Positions 1-9,651 of a stretch of 64,000 nucleotides of DNA are shown in pieces. The stretch is taken from contig NZ_JADBEK010000001.1 in the NCBI RefSeq assembly GCF_014873145.1, forward strand, positions 9,176,001 to 9,240,000, in the 5' to 3' direction. The first letter of the stretch is position 1; each line of letters begins with the position of its first letter. A model generated the notes under the pieces. That model was not told the origin of the DNA. It saw only the letters and a list, made by a program, of their open reading frames with translations, and made no database searches. Source of the stretch: Nonomuraea angiospora (lineage in GTDB: Bacteria > Actinomycetota > Actinomycetes > Streptosporangiales > Streptosporangiaceae). Position numbers and translations under genes: made by a program.

Positions 1-205
1 CCGGGTTCTGGCCGGTCGCGGCGTCGGCGCGGCCGAAGGGGATCGGGTCGGTGCCCAGGCTGGGGCCGTCGCCGAGCTCGCTCAGCGGAGGGACCTCCTC
101 CACCGCGAACTCCACCGCCGACAGCTGGCGCTCCCAGCGGGGGCGGAGGCGGTCGACCGCGTCCAGCACGAGGTCGTCGAAGCGCTCGCTCCGGGACTTG
201 GCCAT
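1..205 (-). CDS. Metallopeptidase family protein, N-terminal part (runs off the left edge)
   Basis: The reverse strand opens at an ATG whose complement lies at 203-205 and reads without a stop to the edge, giving about 68 residues that begin MAKSRSERFDDLVLDAV. The stretch is acidic (VEEVPPLSEL) and ends in DPIPFGRADA. This resembles the start of the small actinobacterial zincin-like metallopeptidase family, whose HExxH motif would lie outside the window, so the catalytic site cannot be checked. The gene is divergent to the DUF3499 gene at 655, the arrangement usual in Streptomyces and relatives. The family call rests on recognition of the N-terminal sequence and on neighbourhood. Confidence 0.6.
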   Translation of the reverse strand, partial: MAKSRSERFDDLVLDAVDRLRPRWERQLSAVEFAVEEVPPLSELGDGPSLGTDPIPFGRADAATGQNP

Positions 206-654
206 GGGCACGTGGGAGGGGGCGAGCGGGCCGCGGAGGCCACGACCGTGGCGATCGCGCCGTCTGGGACCGCGCTTCTGTGTCACGCAAGCAAGTGTAC
301 GGGGATGGCCTGTCGATTCTGGGGAACGGTGTCACCTCTTCGCGCCTCTGGGTGATGTTCCGAGGTTCTGGGTGGTTGCCGGCACCGTGAGCGGTCCGGC
401 GTTCGGGTGGGGTGGCGGGGGATCTCCCCCGGGTCTGGTGCGGCGTTGCCACTCCCCACCGCGCGTCGATCCCCTTAGGCTCTGATCAAGCGTCACCGCT
501 CACCACCTCTGCGTGATCCCCCAAGGTCCGGAGGGCCGGTGTCTTCGGGGCATGTGGGTGGAAAGGCTGCGACAGGTGTCCGAATTGTGGCGACACGCTC
601 GTTAAGAGCGCTCAGATAGTGGCGCCTCGCACACTTACCAGATACGGTCCCTCC
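206..654. promoter_or_regulatory. 449-bp divergent intergenic region
   Basis: No convincing gene is present: open frames across it lack ribosome-binding sites and codon bias. It must carry promoters for the leftward metallopeptidase and the rightward DUF3499 gene. A G-run/C-run palindrome (GGGGGA-TC-TCCCCC) lies near 417-430. A possible -10-like TAGATAGT-type hexamer sits around 613-619, just ahead of the DUF3499 start. I see no further structure. Confidence 0.3.
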
Positions 655-1023
655 GTGAGCCCCGTCCGCCGCTGTTCCCGCACCGCCTGCAGTCAGCCTG
701 CCGTCTTCACGCTCACGTACGTATACGCCGACTCGACCGCTGTTCTCGGCCCCCTGGCGACGTACGCGGAGCCACACTGTTACGACCTGTGCGCCGAACA
801 TGCCGAGCGGCTGACCGCTCCCCGAGGCTGGGAGGTGGTACGGCTGCCGACGGACGGCGCCTCCCCGAGCTCCGACGACCTCGAGGCGCTGGCCAACGCG
901 GTCAGGGAGGCCGCGCGGCCCACTCCGCCCGGCGGCGGTGAGCCGGTCGGTCAGGGCGTGGAGGTCGGTCGCAGGGGGCACCTGCGCGTTCTGAGGTCGG
1001 CTCAGCAGCACCGCGACCGGTAG
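655..1023 (+). CDS. DUF3499 family protein with zinc-ribbon-like cysteines
   Basis: The 122-residue product starts VSPVRRCSRTACSQPAV and contains TYVYADSTAVLGPLATYAEPHCYDLCAEHAERLTAPRGW, the hallmark of DUF3499 (the Rv3258c family). A CxxxxC pair near the N-terminus and HCxxxCxxH in the middle suggest a bound metal; the function is unknown. I take the GTG at 655 because the family begins MSPVRRCSR; the frame is open 12 codons further upstream. In mycobacteria and Streptomyces the gene sits directly before manB, as here. The last 35 residues are low-complexity and poorly conserved. Confidence 0.85.
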   Translation: MSPVRRCSRTACSQPAVFTLTYVYADSTAVLGPLATYAEPHCYDLCAEHAERLTAPRGWEVVRLPTDGASPSSDDLEALANAVREAARPTPPGGGEPVGQGVEVGRRGHLRVLRSAQQHRDR

Positions 1024-1066
1024 GCTCGATTACGCCGGAGAATCGACCCAAGGGCGGAGCTGGAGA

Positions 1067-2416
1067 GTGGGCGACCTCGCCAAGATCTTCAAAGCGTACG
1101 ACGTTCGTGGAGTGGTGCCCGACGAGCTCGACGAGCCGACCGCCGAGGCCGTGGGGGCCGCCTTCGTCGAAGTGACCGGGGCCGAGTCGATCGTCGTCGC
1201 GCACGACATGCGCGAGTCCTCGGTTCCGCTGGCAGACGCGTTCGTCAGGGGCGCCCGTTCGCGTGGCGCCGACGTGGTGCACGCCGGGCTGGGCTCCACC
1301 GACCTGCTCTACTACGCGAGCGGCAGCCTGGGGCTGCCCGGGGTGATGTTCACCGCCAGCCACAACCCCGCCCGCTACAACGGCATGAAGATGTGCCGGG
1401 CCGGCGCGGTGCCGATCGGCGTCGACACGGGGCTCGTCGACATCCGTGACCGGGCCGCCGAGCTGGTGGGCGCCACGGCCCCGGCCGGCGGGTCGGTGAT
1501 CGAGAAGGACCTGCTGCAGGGCTACGCCGACCACCTGCGCACGCTCGTCGACCTGTCGCGCATCAGGCCGCTCAACGTGGTCGTCGACGCGGGCAACGGC
1601 ATGGGCGGGCACACCGTCCCGGCCGTGTTCGAGGGGCTGCCGATCGAGCTGACGCCGCTCTACTTCGAGCTGGACGGCAACTTCCCCAACCACGAGGCCA
1701 ACCCGATCGAGCCGCAGAACCTCGTCGACCTCCAGCGGGCCGTGGTCGAGGGCGGGGCGGATCTCGGGCTGGCGTTCGACGGTGACGCCGACCGGTGCTG
1801 GGTGATCGACGAGCAGGGGCGGTCGGTCTCGCCGTCGGCCGTCACGGCGCTGGTCGCGACGCGGGAGCTGGCCAAGCATCCCGGCTCGACGATCATCCAC
1901 AACCTGATCACGTCCCTGGCCGTCCCCGAGATCGTGCGCGAGCAGGGCGGGGTGCCCGTGCGCACGCGCGTCGGGCACTCGTTCATCAAGGCCGAGATGG
2001 CCCGCACGGGAGCCGTCTTCGGCGGCGAGCACTCGGCCCACTACTACTTCCGCGACTTCTGGTTCGCCGACTCCGGGATGCTGGCGGCGCTGCACGTGCT
2101 GGCCGCGCTGGGCGAGCAGGAGCGGCCGCTGTCGGAGGTGGTGGAGGTCTACTCGCGCTACCACGCCTCCGGCGAGGTCAACAGCGCCGTGGCGGACCAG
2201 GGCGACGCGTTGCGGCGGGTGCGGGAGGCGTTCGCGGCACGGGGGGAGTTCGACGAGCTCGACGGGCTGACCGTGACCGGGCCGGACTGGTGGTTCAATC
2301 TGCGGGCGTCCAACACCGAGCCGCTGCTCAGGCTGAACGCCGAGGCGGCCGACGAGAGCACAATGAGGGCGATCAGGGACGAGGTCCTCGCCATCGTGGG
2401 AAGGGTGTCAGAGTGA
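1067..2416 (+). CDS. manB: Phosphomannomutase/phosphoglucomutase
   Basis: This is a 449-residue alpha-D-phosphohexomutase that interconverts mannose-6-phosphate and mannose-1-phosphate, feeding GDP-mannose and hence glycolipid and glycan synthesis. Visible motifs are the phosphoserine loop TASHNP (residues 96-101), the Mg-binding loop DGDADR (about 237-242), the sugar-binding GGEHSAH segment and the C-terminal phosphate loop NTEPLLRLN. Length is normal for the family. The GTG start follows a GGAG. The stop overlaps the start of the next gene as GTGA (2413-2416), so the three downstream genes look translationally coupled. The order DUF3499-manB-SIS matches mycobacterial Rv3258c-Rv3256c. Confidence 0.93.
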   Translation: MGDLAKIFKAYDVRGVVPDELDEPTAEAVGAAFVEVTGAESIVVAHDMRESSVPLADAFVRGARSRGADVVHAGLGSTDLLYYASGSLGLPGVMFTASHNPARYNGMKMCRAGAVPIGVDTGLVDIRDRAAELVGATAPAGGSVIEKDLLQGYADHLRTLVDLSRIRPLNVVVDAGNGMGGHTVPAVFEGLPIELTPLYFELDGNFPNHEANPIEPQNLVDLQRAVVEGGADLGLAFDGDADRCWVIDEQGRSVSPSAVTALVATRELAKHPGSTIIHNLITSLAVPEIVREQGGVPVRTRVGHSFIKAEMARTGAVFGGEHSAHYYFRDFWFADSGMLAALHVLAALGEQERPLSEVVEVYSRYHASGEVNSAVADQGDALRRVREAFAARGEFDELDGLTVTGPDWWFNLRASNTEPLLRLNAEAADESTMRAIRDEVLAIVGRVSE

Positions 2417-2580
2417 AGATCGACGACTGGCTGCTGGAGATCCTGGCCTGTCCGGCCTGCAAGGCCGCCTTGCGCGCCGAGAACGAGACCGAGGAGCTGG
2501 TCTGCACGGGCTGCGGCCTGATCTATCCGGTACGGGATGACATCCCCGTCCTGCTCGTCGACGAGGCCAGGAAGCCGTGA
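2413..2580 (+). CDS. Trm112-family small zinc protein
   Basis: The 55-residue product begins [20 protein letters not shown] and ends in [12 protein letters not shown] and CTGC form two zinc-knuckle pairs, followed by [14 protein letters not shown], the classic Trm112/UPF0434 signature. In eukaryotes and archaea Trm112 activates methyltransferases; in bacteria the role is unsettled. It is wedged between manB and the SIS isomerase with 4-base overlaps on both sides (GTGA at 2413 and 2577), so its level is tied to the sugar-phosphate enzymes. It is short enough to be missed by automatic callers. Confidence 0.88.
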   Translation: MKIDDWLLEILACPACKAALRAENETEELVCTGCGLIYPVRDDIPVLLVDEARKP

Positions 2581-3683
2581 CCTGGGAGCCGGAGCGGCTC
2601 GACGACCAGCGTCACCTCAGCGAGGCGGATCCCGGCGGGATGCTGCCGGCGGTCGCCTCCTCGGCGGCGCACGTACGCACCGGCTACCGCACCGCGGTCG
2701 AGACCCGCGTCGACCGCCTGGCCGACCACGGACGGCCGCGCGCCATCGTGGTCGCGGGCATGGGCGGCTCGGGCATCGTCGGCGACATCCTGGCGGCGAT
2801 CGCCGGCAACGGCGTGCCGCTGCCGATCGTGCCGCTGCGCTCCTACCAGCTCCCCGGCTGGGTGGGCGCCGCTGACCTGGTCGCGGCCGTGTCCGGCTCC
2901 GGCGACGCCGAGGAGACGGTGTCCGTCGCCACCCAGGCGGTGCGGCGCGGATGCACGCTGCTCGGCGTGGGCGCCCCCGGCTCCCCGCTGGAGGCCGTCG
3001 CCACCCAGGCCTCGGCGATCTACGTGCCGGTGCCGGTCACCGGCCCGTCCAGGGCGAGCCTCTGGCTGCTGGCCGCCCCGGTCATCGTGGCCGCCGCCGC
3101 GCTGCGGCTCGTCCAGGCCGACGCCGACCTGTTCGAGCGGGTGGCCAAGACGCTGGAGGACATGGCGCACCGGTGCCGGCCGTCCAGCGAGTCGTTCATC
3201 AACCCCGGCAAGTCGCTGGCCATGGATCTGGCCGAGAGCGTGCCGATGATCTGGGGGTCGTCGCCCGTGGCGTCGGTGGCGGCGTACCGGATGGCCTGCC
3301 AGCTCAACGCCAACGCGAAATACCCCGCCGTCCACGGCGAGCTGCCCGAGGCCGGCCACAACCAGGTCGAGGTCTTCGACGGGCCGCTGGCCGAGCGCGA
3401 CATCTTCGCCGACACCGCCGGGCGCACGCTCCGGCTCGTCGTGCTGCGCGACGTCGAGGAGCATCCGCAGGTGACGCGGCGGCGCGAGACGTCGGTACGG
3501 CTGGCGCGGGAGCGCGACGTCCCGGTGACGGAGCTGTCCGCGGAGGGCGAGCATCCGCTGGAACGGATGGCCACGCTGATCGCGCTCGGCGACTACGCGA
3601 GCACGTATCTGGCGCTGGGATATGCCATTGATCCGACCCCTGTGTCAGCGATCACTGAGCTGAAGGCCAGGATTTCGCAATAG
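2577..3683 (+). CDS. SIS-domain protein, TobH / phosphoglucose-phosphomannose isomerase type
   Basis: This 368-residue protein has two sugar-isomerase (SIS) halves. The first, from about residue 55, contains [20 protein letters not shown] and [14 protein letters not shown], the phosphosugar-binding loops. The second includes [15 protein letters not shown], typical of the bifunctional phosphoglucose/phosphomannose isomerase C-terminal domain. It corresponds by position to mycobacterial Rv3256c (TobH-like). With manB it would supply mannose-6-phosphate for GDP-mannose. The GTG start overlaps the previous stop. Family is secure; substrate is inferred from the operon. Confidence 0.8.
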   Translation: MTWEPERLDDQRHLSEADPGGMLPAVASSAAHVRTGYRTAVETRVDRLADHGRPRAIVVAGMGGSGIVGDILAAIAGNGVPLPIVPLRSYQLPGWVGAADLVAAVSGSGDAEETVSVATQAVRRGCTLLGVGAPGSPLEAVATQASAIYVPVPVTGPSRASLWLLAAPVIVAAAALRLVQADADLFERVAKTLEDMAHRCRPSSESFINPGKSLAMDLAESVPMIWGSSPVASVAAYRMACQLNANAKYPAVHGELPEAGHNQVEVFDGPLAERDIFADTAGRTLRLVVLRDVEEHPQVTRRRETSVRLARERDVPVTELSAEGEHPLERMATLIALGDYASTYLALGYAIDPTPVSAITELKARISQ

Positions 3684-3732
3684 GATCCCCTTTCAGGCCT
3701 TAGTACGTGATCTTTATGAGTGGAGAAGACCG

Positions 3733-4662
3733 GTGAGCGCGAGCGGCGGTACAAAAGCGATCATTGCGGCCTTGACCGCGAACCTGGCAATCGCCGTGTC
3801 CAAATTCGTGGCCGCGTTCTTCACCGGATCGTCCTCGATGCTGGCGGAGGGCATCCACTCGGTCGCCGACTCGGGCAACCAGGTGCTGCTGCTGATCGGC
3901 GGCAAGCGGGCGGCCAGGGCCAGCACGAAGGAACATCCGTTCGGCTACGGCCGCGAACGTTACTTCTACGCCTTCGTGGTGGCCGTCGTGCTGTTCACGA
4001 TCGGCGCGGCGTTCTCGATTTACGAGGGCATCCACAAGCTCTCCGCTCCGGAGCCGGTGGAGGCGCCGATCTGGGCGTTCGCCGTGCTGATCTTCGCGAT
4101 CATCGCCGAGGGCTTCTCGTTCCGCACGGCCATCAAGGAGTCGAACCAGGTACGCGGCAAGCAGTCGTGGGTCTCGTTCGTCCGCCGCTCCAAGTCGCCC
4201 GAGCTGCCGGTCATCCTCCTGGAGGACCTGGGCGCGCTGCTCGGTCTGATCTTCGCGCTGTTCGGCGTGACGATGGCGGTCGTCACCGGCAAGGGCGAAT
4301 GGGACGGCGTCGGCACCCTGATGATCGGCGTGCTGCTGGCCGTGATCGCGGTGGTGCTGGCCATGGAGACCAAGTCGCTGCTGGTCGGCGAGGGCGCCAC
4401 CCCCGAGATGGAGGCCCAGATCCGCTCCGCGCTGGAGGGCTCGCCCGAGGTGGCCAGGGTCATCCACATGCGCACGCTGCACCTGGGCCCCGAGGAGCTG
4501 CTGGTGGCGGCCAAGATCGCGGTCGAGTACAACGACACGGCGGCCGAGGTCGCCAAGGGCATCGACGAGGCCGAGCGCCGCATCCGCGAGGCCGTGCCGA
4601 TCGCCCGCGTGATCTACCTGGAGCCCGACCTGGACCGCCTCCGCAGCACCTCCGCCTCCTAG
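3733..4662 (+). CDS. Cation diffusion facilitator family exporter
   Basis: The 309-residue inner-membrane protein has about six hydrophobic helices. It carries the family signature in TM2 (SSSMLAEGIHSVADSGNQ, with His and Asp placed to bind divalent metal) and the matching TM5 region ILLEDLGALLGLIF. The C-terminal third is a soluble ferredoxin-like domain (EARIRxAL-type). CDF proteins expel Zn2+, Fe2+, Co2+ or Mn2+ in exchange for protons; the metal cannot be read from the sequence. An unusual stretch, VRRSKSPELPV, sits between TM4 and TM5. The GTG start has GGAG 7 bases upstream. It lies 49 bp after the SIS gene and may share its transcript. Confidence 0.87.
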   Translation: MSASGGTKAIIAALTANLAIAVSKFVAAFFTGSSSMLAEGIHSVADSGNQVLLLIGGKRAARASTKEHPFGYGRERYFYAFVVAVVLFTIGAAFSIYEGIHKLSAPEPVEAPIWAFAVLIFAIIAEGFSFRTAIKESNQVRGKQSWVSFVRRSKSPELPVILLEDLGALLGLIFALFGVTMAVVTGKGEWDGVGTLMIGVLLAVIAVVLAMETKSLLVGEGATPEMEAQIRSALEGSPEVARVIHMRTLHLGPEELLVAAKIAVEYNDTAAEVAKGIDEAERRIREAVPIARVIYLEPDLDRLRSTSAS

Positions 4663-4709
4663 AGCACTCCTAGAGCACTCCTGGAGCACTCCTGGAGCAC
4701 TCCTGGAGC
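4661..4709. repeat. 11-bp tandem repeat, about 4.5 copies
   Basis: Directly at the stop codon of the CDF gene the unit (A/G)GAGCACTCCT repeats: two AGAGCACTCCT copies (4661-4671, 4672-4682), two GGAGCACTCCT copies (4683-4693, 4694-4704) and a partial copy. It ends 14 bp before the convergent lysyltransferase stop. Each unit contains AG/GAGC next to CTCC, so adjacent copies can form short stems. It may help termination or be slippage-generated filler. Confidence 0.9.
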
Positions 4710-4722
4710 CGTCCGGGCCCGC

Positions 4723-6465
4723 TCACGACGTGAGCTGGGCCGGACGCAGGCGCGGGAGTCGGAGCCGGGGCCAGCGAGGACGGCCAAGGGTGATGAACGC
4801 CTCGGCCTGCAACGCCGAGACCCCGATGCGGGGCAGGTCGCGGGCGTTCGGATAGACGACGAAGCGAGGCTCCCAGATCGGCCGGAACTTGGCGTTGAAC
4901 CGGTAGAGCGACTCGATCTGGAACCAGTGCGACAAAAAGATCAGCAACGCCCGCCACGCCCGCAGCACCGGCCCGGCCCCGAGGCGCTCCCCGCGGGCCA
5001 GGACCGCGCGGAACATGGCGAAGTTCAGTGAGACCTGCGTGATGTCCAGGGCCGGCGCGGCCTGGAGCGTCTTGACGATCAGGAACTCGTTGAGCCCCGG
5101 ATCGGCGCCGCGGTCGCGCCGCATCAGGTCGAGCGAGATGCCGCGCGGTCCCCACGGCACGAAGTGCAGCACGGCCTTGAGCTCGCCGTCCTTGTGGGCG
5201 GTGGACACCAGGCACTGGGAGTCGGCCGGGTCGCCGAAGCGGCCCAGCGCCATGGAGTAGCCGCGCTCGGTCTCGGTGCCGCGCCAGGATTCGGCCGCGT
5301 GCTGGATGTCTTCGCGCTCCTGGCCGGTCAGGTCGGCGATGCGGCGCACCTGGCACTTGTAGCCGTTCCGCTCGGTCCTGTTGACCATCTGGCGGACGTT
5401 GCGCATGGCGCGGCCCTCCAGCGTGAAGTCGGCGACCTCGACGATGGCCTCGTCGCCGATCTCCAGCGCGGACAGCTTGGCCTCGCGCGTCCACACCTCG
5501 CCGCCGGTCTCGCCGCAGCCGATGACGGCGGGCACCCAGGCGTGCAGCCTGGCCTCGTTCATGAACACCTTGATCGCGGCCGGCCAGGCCTCGCGGTCGC
5601 CGATGGGGTCGCCGCTGGCCAGCATGACCCCGGACACGACGCGATAGGCGATGGCCGCCTTCCCCGACGGGGAGAACAGCACGCTCTTGTCCCGCCGCAG
5701 CGCGAAGTAGCCGAGCGAGTCGCGTTCGCCGTGCTGGGCGAGCAGGGCGCGCAGGCGCCGCTCGTCGTCCTCGGTGAGCTCCGCGGCCGGGCGTTCGGGG
5801 CGCAGCGCCAGGTAGAGCGTGGAGACCGCGGTGAGCGTGCCGAGCGCGACCAGGGAGAAGTAGACCAGGTCGGAGACCCGCTCGACGGCGAACGTGACCG
5901 GGCCCTCGATCCCGATCAGGCCGAGCAGGACGTGTTCGAGGCGGTCGAGCACGCCAGGATGACCCACGATCATGCGGGGGCGGGCGCTGATGATCAGGTA
6001 GCCGAGGCCCACGTCGAGGACGCCGAGGACGAGCAGGTTGCCCAGGGCGCGCCAGCGCGAGCGCGGATCGGGCAGCGCGGAGAACTCGCCCCTTCCCCAC
6101 ACGAGCAGGCCCAGCAGGGCCAGGCTGATCACGGCCGTGGCCGGACGCAGGTGGACGAAGCTCACGGCGGCGCTCACCGGGAGCACCACCACGACCGCGC
6201 GCCAGGCCCGCACCTTCCCGCGGCGCAGCGCGTGCGCGAGCATGATCAGCACGATGCCGACGACCAGGGAGGTGGCTCTGGCGACGGTCGTGACGATGCC
6301 GGGCAGGAAGTCGGTCCACAGGCCCATGCGGCTGTGCTCGAAACGGGGGAACACCGCCTTGCTGAGGTCGAGCAGGCCGATCACCAGCGACGCGTAGGCG
6401 GCGACGGCGGGAATCCAGGAACGCTTCACAATGCGAAATTGAAGACCCCGCCGGGTAATCTCCAT
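4723..6465 (-). CDS. Phosphatidylglycerol lysyltransferase-like membrane protein (DUF2156, MprF/LysX type)
   Basis: The 580-residue product has an N-terminal membrane part of about six helices (residues 15-230) and a soluble C-terminal DUF2156 GNAT-like domain (about 250-560). The latter includes SGDPIGDREAWPAAIKVF, RNVRQMVNRTERNG, RGYSMALGRFGDP and YRFNAKFRPIWEPRFV, as in the catalytic half of MprF and LysX. Such enzymes move an amino acid, usually lysine, from aminoacyl-tRNA to phosphatidylglycerol, lowering surface charge and protecting against cationic peptides. No lysyl-tRNA synthetase domain is fused, unlike mycobacterial LysX. The ATG at 6465 is chosen for the GGGAG just upstream; in-frame codons run 12 further. 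It is divergent to the esterase, 41 bp away. Confidence 0.83.
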   Translation of the reverse strand: MEITRRGLQFRIVKRSWIPAVAAYASLVIGLLDLSKAVFPRFEHSRMGLWTDFLPGIVTTVARATSLVVGIVLIMLAHALRRGKVRAWRAVVVVLPVSAAVSFVHLRPATAVISLALLGLLVWGRGEFSALPDPRSRWRALGNLLVLGVLDVGLGYLIISARPRMIVGHPGVLDRLEHVLLGLIGIEGPVTFAVERVSDLVYFSLVALGTLTAVSTLYLALRPERPAAELTEDDERRLRALLAQHGERDSLGYFALRRDKSVLFSPSGKAAIAYRVVSGVMLASGDPIGDREAWPAAIKVFMNEARLHAWVPAVIGCGETGGEVWTREAKLSALEIGDEAIVEVADFTLEGRAMRNVRQMVNRTERNGYKCQVRRIADLTGQEREDIQHAAESWRGTETERGYSMALGRFGDPADSQCLVSTAHKDGELKAVLHFVPWGPRGISLDLMRRDRGADPGLNEFLIVKTLQAAPALDITQVSLNFAMFRAVLARGERLGAGPVLRAWRALLIFLSHWFQIESLYRFNAKFRPIWEPRFVVYPNARDLPRIGVSALQAEAFITLGRPRWPRLRLPRLRPAQLTS

Positions 6466-6506
6466 GTTAACTCCCTGCTTACGGCCGTCCATGTATTCCA
6501 TCCCTC

Positions 6507-7580
6507 ATGGGACTGAACTCAATCGGGCTGCTGGTCACCTTCTCGGTGCTGGCGGTGGCGGCGATGGCGACGACGGTGTGGCTGTGGCCGCGGCTGAGCG
6601 CGGCGCGCTGGCAGGCCGTGCTGGGCCGGGTGGGCGCGCTGGTCGTCTGCCAGGCGTTCACGCTGGCCGCCCTGGGCCTGGCGGTGAACCAGTACTTCGC
6701 CTTCTACAGCTCCTGGAGCGATCTCCTGGGCACCGACACGGCGACGGCGCCGATCACGGTCTCCAGCTCGGGGCTGCAGGTGCTGAGCACCCGCCCGGTG
6801 CCGGGCGGGCGGATCGAGCAGGTGATCCTGCCGGGGCCGTCCACGCACCTGAGCGAGGAGGCGTACGTGTTCCTGCCCACGGCGTACCTGAAGCACACCA
6901 CGGAGCGCTTCCCCGCGATCCTCGCGCTCACCGGCTATCCGGGTGACCCGCGCAACCTCATGACCCGGCTCGACCTGCCGGGCCGGATGGCCAAGGCGAT
7001 CGCCCAGCACCAGGTCAATCCCACGGTCCTGGTCATGATGCGGCCCAGCGTGGTGCTGCCGCGCGACACCGAGTGCGTGGACGTGCCGAACGGGCCGCAG
7101 GTCCAGTCGTACTTCGCGAACGACGTCAAACATGACATGTCCACTCACTACCGGGTGGCGGAGAGCCGGGACTCGTGGGGCATCCTGGGCGGCTCGACCG
7201 GCGGCTACTGCGCACTCAAGATCGTCATGAGCCATCCCGACCAGTTCGCGGCGGCGGTCTCGCAGTCGGGCTACTTCAAGACGATCGTCGACGGCACCAC
7301 CGGCGACCTGTTCCAGGGGGACAAGTCGGTCGAACAGCGCAACGATCTGATGTGGCGGCTGGCCAACCTGCCCGCGCCCCCCGTGAACGTGCTCGTCACC
7401 AGCAGCAGGAAGGGGGAGAGCGACTATCAGGCGACCATGAGGTTCCTGAGCGCGGTGAAGCCGCCGATGCGGGCGTCCTCGCTGATCCTGCCCACCGGCG
7501 GGCACAACTTCAACACCTGGAACCGCGAACTCCCGCAGGCCCTCCCGTGGCTGGCCCAGCAACTCGTCAAGCCCACCTGA
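6507..7580 (+). CDS. Membrane-anchored alpha/beta-hydrolase esterase (antigen 85 / esterase D type)
   Basis: The 357-residue protein starts with two hydrophobic helices (residues 5-25 and 42-62) followed by an extracytoplasmic esterase domain. That domain shows YVFLPTAYLKHTTERFPAILALTGYPG and the nucleophile elbow GGSTGG (Ser230). A likely catalytic His333 lies in GGHNFNTW near the C-terminus. The fold is PF00756, shared with mycolyltransferases, feruloyl esterases and S-formylglutathione hydrolase. In several actinobacteria such esterases are found beside or fused to lysyltransferase genes, and here the two diverge, so a role in trimming or modifying aminoacylated lipids is plausible but inferred. 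Confidence 0.78.
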   Translation: MGLNSIGLLVTFSVLAVAAMATTVWLWPRLSAARWQAVLGRVGALVVCQAFTLAALGLAVNQYFAFYSSWSDLLGTDTATAPITVSSSGLQVLSTRPVPGGRIEQVILPGPSTHLSEEAYVFLPTAYLKHTTERFPAILALTGYPGDPRNLMTRLDLPGRMAKAIAQHQVNPTVLVMMRPSVVLPRDTECVDVPNGPQVQSYFANDVKHDMSTHYRVAESRDSWGILGGSTGGYCALKIVMSHPDQFAAAVSQSGYFKTIVDGTTGDLFQGDKSVEQRNDLMWRLANLPAPPVNVLVTSSRKGESDYQATMRFLSAVKPPMRASSLILPTGGHNFNTWNRELPQALPWLAQQLVKPT

Positions 7581-7586
7581 ACGGGG

Positions 7587-7925
7587 TCAGCGTCCGGAGG
7601 GCCGCAGGAGACGCAGCGCCTTCTCCTTCTCGAAGTCGAGGGCCCGGCGCGGCACCTGGATGCGCCCGATCCGGATCCCGAGGTCGCGGACGGCCGCCGC
7701 CACCGTGGGCTCGCTGAGCACCCGCAGCGCGAAGGCCAGCTCCGCGGGTGAGACGTCGAACTGCTTCTCCAGCTCCACCCCCTGCGCCACCGCCGCCAGC
7801 TCGTCGGGGCCGAACCGCCGGTGCGCCCCCTGCTCTCGCACGGGTGGCAGCAGCCCGAGTGCCTCCCGATATCGGAGCATTCGAGGGGACATGCCGAGCC
7901 GCTTCGCGGCCTCCGTGATACGCAT
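7587..7925 (-). CDS. MerR family transcriptional regulator
   Basis: The 112-residue product starts [30 protein letters not shown], a clear MerR winged helix-turn-helix. One aromatic of the usual YYE triplet is missing (YRE here). The rest is a short helical region ([20 protein letters not shown]) with no cysteine cluster, so it is not a metal sensor of the MerR/CueR kind. It is transcribed away from ahcY, with 102 bp between the two starts. It could regulate itself or ahcY, but no operator was identified. Confidence 0.8.
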   Translation of the reverse strand: MRITEAAKRLGMSPRMLRYREALGLLPPVREQGAHRRFGPDELAAVAQGVELEKQFDVSPAELAFALRVLSEPTVAAAVRDLGIRIGRIQVPRRALDFEKEKALRLLRPSGR

Positions 7926-8027
7926 TCTTACATTCTTACGTCAGTTTCGACCGCCCCGAGATGCGCACCCCTCGAAGGGCCGCCTAAACTCGTCGGGACA
8001 ACCATCAGTGACGCGAGGGGAAACCCG

Positions 8028-9455
8028 ATGGACTTCAAGGTCGCAGACCTTTCACTTGCCGACTTCGGCCGCAAGGAGATCCGGCTCGCCGAGCACGAGA
8101 TGCCCGGCCTCATGGCGATTCGCAAGGAGTACGCGGCCTCCCAGCCCCTTCGCGGCGCGAAGATCATGGGCTCCCTGCACATGACGATCCAGACGGCCGT
8201 CCTCATCGAGACGCTCGTCGCGCTCGGCGCCGAAGTCCGCTGGGTCAGCTGCAACATCTTCTCCACGCAGGACCACGCCGCCGCCGCGGTGGTCGTCGGC
8301 CCCGACGGCACCGTGGACGACCCGCGGGGCGTGCCGGTGTTCGCCTGGAAGGGCGAGACGCTGGAGGAATACTGGTGGTGCACCGAGCAGGCCCTCACCT
8401 GGCCCGACGGTGACGCGCCCAACATGATCCTCGACGACGGCGGCGACGCCACGCTGCTGGTGCACAAGGGCGCCGAGTACGAGAAGGCGGGCGCCGTGCC
8501 GGCCGCCACCGCCGAGGACCCGGAGGAGTGGCACGTCATCATCGACCTGCTCACCCGCACGGTCGGCGACGACAAGCGGTGGACCAGGATCGCCGAGAGC
8601 ATCAAGGGCGTCACCGAGGAGACCACGACCGGCGTGCACCGTCTCTACGAGATGCATAAGAACGGCCAGCTCCTCTTCCCGGCCATCAACGTCAACGACT
8701 CGGTCACCAAGTCCAAGTTCGACAACAAGTACGGCTGCCGCCACTCCGTCATCGACGGCCTCAACCGCGCCACCGACGTGCTCATCGGCGGCAAGGTGGC
8801 CGTGGTGTGCGGCTACGGCGACGTCGGCAAGGGCTGCGCCGACGCGCTGCGCGGCCAGGGCGCCCGCGTCATCGTCACCGAGATCGACCCGATCTGCGCG
8901 CTCCAGGCGGCCATGGACGGCTTCCAGGTGACCACGCTGGACGAGGTCGTCGGCATCGCCGACATCTTCGTGACCGCCACCGGCAACTTCAACATCATCA
9001 CCGCCGACCACATGGCGCGGATGAAGCACCAGGCGATCGTCTCCAACATCGGCCACTTCGACAACGAGATCGACATGGCCGGCCTCGCCAAGCTGCCCGG
9101 CATCACGAAGAACAACATCAAGCCGCAGGTCGACGAGTGGGTCTTCGCCGACGGCCACTCGATCATCGTCCTGGCCGAGGGCCGCCTGATGAACCTCGGC
9201 TGCGCCACCGGCCACCCGAGCTTCGTCATGTCCAACTCGTTCACCAACCAGGTGATCGCGCAGATCGAGCTGTTCGCGAAGACGGCCGAATACCCGATCG
9301 GCGTCTACACGCTGCCCAAGCACCTGGACGAGAAGGTCGCCCGCCTGCACCTCGACGCCCTGGGCGTCAAGCTCACCGAGCTCACCAAGGAGCAGGCCTC
9401 CTACATCGGCGTCCACGTCGAGGGCCCCTACAAGTCCGACCACTACCGGTACTGA
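8028..9455 (+). CDS. ahcY: Adenosylhomocysteinase, canonical long form
   Basis: The 475-residue enzyme hydrolyses S-adenosylhomocysteine to adenosine and homocysteine, clearing the product inhibitor of methyltransferases. Features include [10 protein letters not shown] (active-site His), [38 protein letters not shown] (catalytic Lys and Asp), the NAD-binding [12 protein letters not shown] and the C-terminal tail YKSDHYRY that reaches into the partner's NAD site. The insertion near residues 90-150 marks the bacterial/eukaryotic long class. The ATG at 8028 has GAGGGG 7 bases upstream. It is syntenic with mycobacterial sahH (Rv3248c). A strong hairpin terminator follows. Confidence 0.96.
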   Translation: MDFKVADLSLADFGRKEIRLAEHEMPGLMAIRKEYAASQPLRGAKIMGSLHMTIQTAVLIETLVALGAEVRWVSCNIFSTQDHAAAAVVVGPDGTVDDPRGVPVFAWKGETLEEYWWCTEQALTWPDGDAPNMILDDGGDATLLVHKGAEYEKAGAVPAATAEDPEEWHVIIDLLTRTVGDDKRWTRIAESIKGVTEETTTGVHRLYEMHKNGQLLFPAINVNDSVTKSKFDNKYGCRHSVIDGLNRATDVLIGGKVAVVCGYGDVGKGCADALRGQGARVIVTEIDPICALQAAMDGFQVTTLDEVVGIADIFVTATGNFNIITADHMARMKHQAIVSNIGHFDNEIDMAGLAKLPGITKNNIKPQVDEWVFADGHSIIVLAEGRLMNLGCATGHPSFVMSNSFTNQVIAQIELFAKTAEYPIGVYTLPKHLDEKVARLHLDALGVKLTELTKEQASYIGVHVEGPYKSDHYRY

Positions 9456-9471
9456 TTTTCTGCTTTCAGCA

Positions 9472-9504
9472 AGCTCCGGGAGGGGTTTCTCGCCTCCCGG
9501 AGCT
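9472..9504 (+). terminator. Rho-independent terminator after ahcY
   Basis: A perfect 12-bp stem, AGCTCCGGGAGG (9472-9483) pairing with CCTCCCGGAGCT (9493-9504), encloses a 9-nt loop and is followed by TTTCC. It lies 17 bp past the ahcY stop and separates ahcY from the second hydrolase gene. Confidence 0.85.
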
Positions 9505-9651
9505 TTCCGCCCATGGTTCTTTACGGCCGAGCACGGTGGGCCGCACGCGCCGACGTCAGTGGCCGTCCGTCATGGCCGGTCGTGAAGGCCCACGGGTCGC
9601 TCGCCGTGACGACGCGTGTTCTTGGCCGTCTTCTTCGCTCAAAGGGCTGGC

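Noticed and set aside
7926..8027. SAH riboswitch upstream of ahcY
   Set aside because: The 102-bp gap does not show the conserved SAH-riboswitch core; only a plain ribosome-binding site is evident.
9513..9651. N-terminal extension of the second hydrolase frame or a separate peptide
   Set aside because: The region holds a terminator and presumably a promoter; the AdoHcyase fold begins at MDLWESGERQ, so 9652 is preferred.
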